NCBI RefSeq assembly: GCF_026151205.1
Contig: NC_087083.1
Location: forward strand, 248,001 to 312,000
Source of the DNA: Bolinopsis microptera
Taxonomy: Eukaryota; Ctenophora; Tentaculata; Lobata; Bolinopsidae
Direction: 5' to 3'
Length of the DNA: 64,000 nt
Shown here: piece by piece, positions 1 through 64,000 of the stretch
How the letters are laid out: each line of letters opens with the position of its first letter
Position numbering within the stretch: the stretch's first letter is position 1
Notes under the pieces: generated by a model
Told to the model about the DNA's origin: nothing
The model's database searches: none
What the model saw: only the letters and a program-made list of their open reading frames with translations
Program-made: the position numbers and the translations under genes

Positions 1-61217
<61,217 letters not shown>

Positions 61218-61560
61218 ATTGTCAATCTCTAGCTTTTCTCTCAGTTATCTAGCATCGTGCAGAAAGAACGCTTAATGACTTTTTCATCAGCTCATCCTAG
61301 TTAGAATCATCCAGTTGATTAGTTGAACTTTACTGTTATTCTCTAGTTCTACCTTTCCATTCACAAGATAAAAGTTTATAAATATAACAATGCAATTTCA
61401 ATTCACAAAAGACTCAGGAAATCACTAAAAACAAGTGGCACAGGCTGATTATCAGTCATTTAGTTTCGTCAGATTAGATTCCATGTCCACAGCAATATCA
61501 GGCAGCAATCACCAGCCTGTTGGTAGCAATGAAACGATAAAGCTTTTAATGAAACAATAA
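61218..61560 (-). promoter_or_regulatory. Presumed TTLL5 5' UTR and promoter interval
   Basis: The interval between the poly(A) signal of the upstream gene and the TTLL5 ATG is only about 350 bp, so the TTLL5 promoter and 5' UTR probably lie here unless a 5' non-coding exon is further right. It is AT-rich; I see no clear TATA box or initiator. The call rests on position only. Confidence 0.35.
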
Positions 61561-61562
61561 AT

Positions 61563-61568
61563 TTTATT
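61563..61568 (-). terminator. AATAAA polyadenylation signal of repeat-protein gene
   Basis: AATAAA on the minus strand, about 130 bases after the TGA at 61697. It fits the 3' end of the repeat-protein transcript and lies about 350 bases before the TTLL5 start codon. Confidence 0.55.
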
Positions 61569-61680
61569 TTACATTCCTTTATACATATATATATATTTAC
61601 AAACCATTTCAGACATACCAATGATATTCTATTCTACTCAACATTATCGAATATTTATGCTTAGTTAATTCACATAATAT

Positions 61681-61711
61681 AGCGTTCACATAGCGTTCAC
61701 ATAGCGTTCAC
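61681..61711. repeat. 11-bp x3 repeat across a stop codon
   Basis: Three copies of an 11-bp unit (plus strand atagcgttcac) cover the stop codon of the repeat-protein gene. On the minus strand the first copy gives ...NAM then TGA; further copies follow in the 3' UTR. Confidence 0.8.
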
Positions 61712-62835
61712 ATGCGCTTTAGCGATTGCCCAAGCTGCTGCAGTTATCGGTGACACTTCAGCAGGGATTGCAGATTCTACTTTAATTGTGCACAAATGCG
61801 CTTCAGCAACCTTCCATGCTTCTGCGGTGGCTGATGGTTCTTTTGCGATGGCAGGTTCATTTAAAGACAGCAAATGAGCTTCAGCAACTTTCCATGCTTC
61901 TGCAGTGGCTGATGGCGCTTTGGCAATGGCAGTTTCATTTAAAGACAGCAAATGCGCTTCAGCAACCTTCCATGCTTCTGCGGTGGCTGATGACACTTTG
62001 GCGATGGCAGGTTCATTTAAAGACAGCAAATGTGCTTCAGCAACCTTCCATGCTTCTGCGGTGGCTGATGGCGCTTTGGCGATGGGAGGTTCATTTAAAG
62101 ACAGCAAATGCGCTTCAGCAACCTTCCATGCTTCTGCAGTGGCTGATGGCGCTTTGGCAATGGCAGGTTCATTTAAAGACATCAAATGTGCTTCAGCGAC
62201 CTTCCAAGCTTCTGTAGTGGCTGACAGCGTTTTGGCAATGGCAGCTTCATTCAAAGACAGCAAATGCGCTTCAGCGACCTTCCATGCTTCTGCGGTGGCT
62301 GATGGCGCTTTGGCGATGGGAGGTTCATTTAAAGACAGCAAATGCGCTTCAGCAACCTTCCATGCTTCTGCGGTAGCTGATGGCACTTTGGTGATGGCAG
62401 GTTCATTTAAAGACAGCAAATGCGCTTCAGCAACCTTCCATGCTACTGCAGTGGCTGATGGCGCTTTAATAATGGCAGGTTCTTTGGTAGTCATCAAATG
62501 CACTTCAGCTTTCCTCCACGCTTCTTCCACATGCTTTACAGCAGATTGAAGCTTCTTTAAATTATTCATCATTTTCATTATTGTACTACTGTGTAAATTT
62601 TCTGTGGTGAAAGATGGTGCTTTAGCAATGGCAGGTTTGTCAATAGTCAGCAAATGCGCTTCAGCGACCTTCCATGCTTCTGCGGTGGCTGATGGCGCTT
62701 TGGCGATGGCAGGTTCATTTAAAGAAAGCAAATGCGCTTCAGCAACCTTCCATGCTTCTGCAGTGGCTGATGGCGTTTTAGTCATCAAATGTGCATTAGC
62801 AACCTTCCATGCTTCTGCAGTGTTCGATGGCACTT
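61697..62835 (-). CDS. Exon 2 of 26-aa-repeat protein gene (14 repeats, unknown function)
   Basis: Acceptor ACAGTTTCAG|AA. Open for 378 residues to TGA at 61699-61697; there is no ATG at its left end, so it needs an upstream exon. With exon 1 the protein is about 401 aa. It consists of 14 units of about 26 residues with consensus PSATAEAWKVAEAHLLSLNE then PAIAKA. The invariant core is (E/A)AW..A.AH(L/V), an Ala-rich amphipathic helix followed by a Pro-containing turn. Unit 4 carries an inserted KMMNNLKKLQSAVKHVEE-like segment, the last two units are diverged, and the central ones are near identical at DNA level (78-bp period), so copy number may vary. I do not recognise the family. It could be a structural or surface-binding repeat protein; its location is uncertain. 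It ends about 480 bp upstream of the TTLL5 ATG on the same strand. Confidence 0.75.
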
Positions 62836-63531
62836 CTGAAACTGTTCTTACTAAATATATTGTTCCATTTGTTAAATTCTTATGATTTTAAATTGGCAAA
62901 AAATTAATGCATCTGAATAGGGTTATGGTAATTTAATCATCTCTATTAAGCATAATAGCAAGATCAGAGTGCGAACTACAGACATGAAGGTGACAATATG
63001 TTAAAAAAGGCATGTCTAAGTTAAAAAGAAGTATGCTGAAAAGGTGCATCAATAGCAAATAACTCAAAGTTGCTGTGATTGGATAATGCCACGCTACTGA
63101 GCCATGATATCTCCCACAGGAAGTTAATTTTGGAAATTTTAGCCTTTAGCAGCTGAGATGTTTTTTTCCGAAACTGAACAGTGTTTGTTATGTTTTGATC
63201 ACGCCACTGCCACTGCCGGTTCACGATAATGGAACCAGTGGGCACCCAGATGTGAAGAACCTATCAGTGCATACCTTGTACAAATTGAATGTTTGTTATT
63301 CACAAACTGATTTTGGGGGAGAATCTGAAAATGTAATCACTGAATAATTATTTTAAACGAAAAGATTTGCTTTATGATTTAAGGGCACTGGTGTTGGAAA
63401 CAACGATTTATGCAATATGCTAGGAGACTTAGTCAGTAAAACAAAGTATACATCTAAAAGATCACACAAAACAGATAGGAAACAAAACAAAAAGTTAGAA
63501 TTTCATTCGAATACATATGATGTAAACTAAC
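62836..63531. other. Presumed intron of the repeat-protein gene
   Basis: AT-rich, between the putative exon 1 donor and exon 2 acceptor. A 74-codon open stretch at 63021-63245 (minus) has no ATG, no clear acceptor and no similarity to the repeats. Confidence 0.45.
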
Positions 63532-63598
63532 CGAAGGAGGCAGCAACAAGAGTACGGGGTGTGTACCGAGACCGATATGAAGCCTTTCGTACGAACAT
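63532..63598 (-). CDS. Exon 1 of 26-aa-repeat protein gene (targeting-like N-terminus)
   Basis: ATG at 63598 preceded in frame by TAG (TAG GAT ACA ATG). Encodes MFVRKASYRSRYTPRTLVAA then SF plus one base; donor TTCG|GTTAGT. The stretch has five R/K plus Ser/Thr/Tyr and no acidic residue, like a mitochondrial presequence. The leftover G joins AA of exon 2 to make GAA in frame. The join rests on splice consensus and phase only; unseen exons between are possible. Confidence 0.6.
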
Positions 63599-64000
63599 TG
63601 TATCCTAAGCTAATATATGTAAAGAAACGGTTCTAGGCAAATTATTAATTATAAGCTATACTATGAATAAGTTAAACTAATTCAAATCAAGTCACTTTGA
63701 AATCGAATCAAATCGAATCAAATTACAATGACACAGACATCATCATACATGATACAAAGAAAACTCCATTTACGGACGTGAGGAGAGTGACTTAATTAAT
63801 TAATTAATCAACCAGACTAGCGTTCTGGTGTGTACAAAAGCTACCAGCCAGTACATTCCTTGCCCCGCTAGTTGATTGTCAAAAAATCATACAGCTCAGA
63901 ACAAACAGCCATTTACCACTAAGAGCATTATATGTTTTCATTTGTTTAAATTTTATGCTGTAAAATGTGCTAAAACTTTGATTATTTGTTTAATTGATTA
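63599..64000. other. Upstream flank, nothing assigned
   Basis: AT-rich. It probably holds the promoter of the repeat-protein gene. A short aatcgaatcaaatcgaatca direct repeat occurs near 63700; no TATA box stands out. Confidence 0.4.

Noticed and set aside
63021-63245. 74-codon minus-strand open frame between the two repeat-gene exons
   Set aside because: It opens with GTG, has no convincing acceptor and would not be needed to keep phase; it is probably intron.

Overview
The window is animal (metazoan) nuclear DNA. It is AT-rich, has short phase-consistent exons with GT..AG introns, and carries two non-LTR retrotransposon remnants and very long satellite-like arrays. The exact organism cannot be read from it. 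The retrotransposon types and repeat load would fit an invertebrate such as a cnidarian, but that is a weak guess.

Almost the whole window is one minus-strand gene, an orthologue of the tubulin polyglutamylase TTLL5. I could assemble 25 coding exons by eye, from the ATG at 61217 down to an exon running off the left edge at base 1. Codon phases agree at every junction, giving about 866 residues. The TTL catalytic core (exons 2-13) keeps its ATP- and Mg-binding motifs. Exons 19-24 carry the TTLL5-specific C-terminal region. A second minus-strand gene (63598-61697) lies just upstream of TTLL5. It has two exons and encodes about 401 aa: a basic N-terminus resembling a mitochondrial presequence, then 14 repeats of about 26 aa (EAWKVAEAHL core). 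I do not recognise it.

Layout: 1-8990, C-terminal TTLL5 exons, including a 2.5-kb open extension of exon 19 that could be an alternative C-terminus, and a fold-back element at 3172-3866; 9402-18118, a 49-bp array of about 178 units inside intron 13; 18904-22017, catalytic exons; 22018-30497, intron 4 with a 13-bp array, a CR1/L2-like LINE 3' end, an RLE-type (R4/Dong-like) retrotransposon sitting in its TTA tail, and minisatellites including an 18-bp CACGTG array; 30498-32465, exons 4 and 3 with GA tracts and 7-bp and 11-bp arrays; 32529-59983, a 77-bp array of about 357 units that makes up nearly all of intron 2; 59934-61217, exons 2 and 1; 61697-63598, the repeat-protein gene.

The most striking result is that several tandem arrays are built from this gene's own splice junctions. 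The 77-bp unit is a copy of the last 49 bases of exon 2 plus its 5' splice site. The 49-bp unit resembles the exon-14 3' splice site it abuts. A 62-bp triplication copies the exon-13 acceptor and exon start, and a 32-bp x4 repeat copies the exon-1 donor. In the two large arrays many units carry changes exactly at the splice dinucleotide. Intron 2 seems to have grown from roughly 0.1 kb to 27.5 kb by amplifying its own 5' splice junction.
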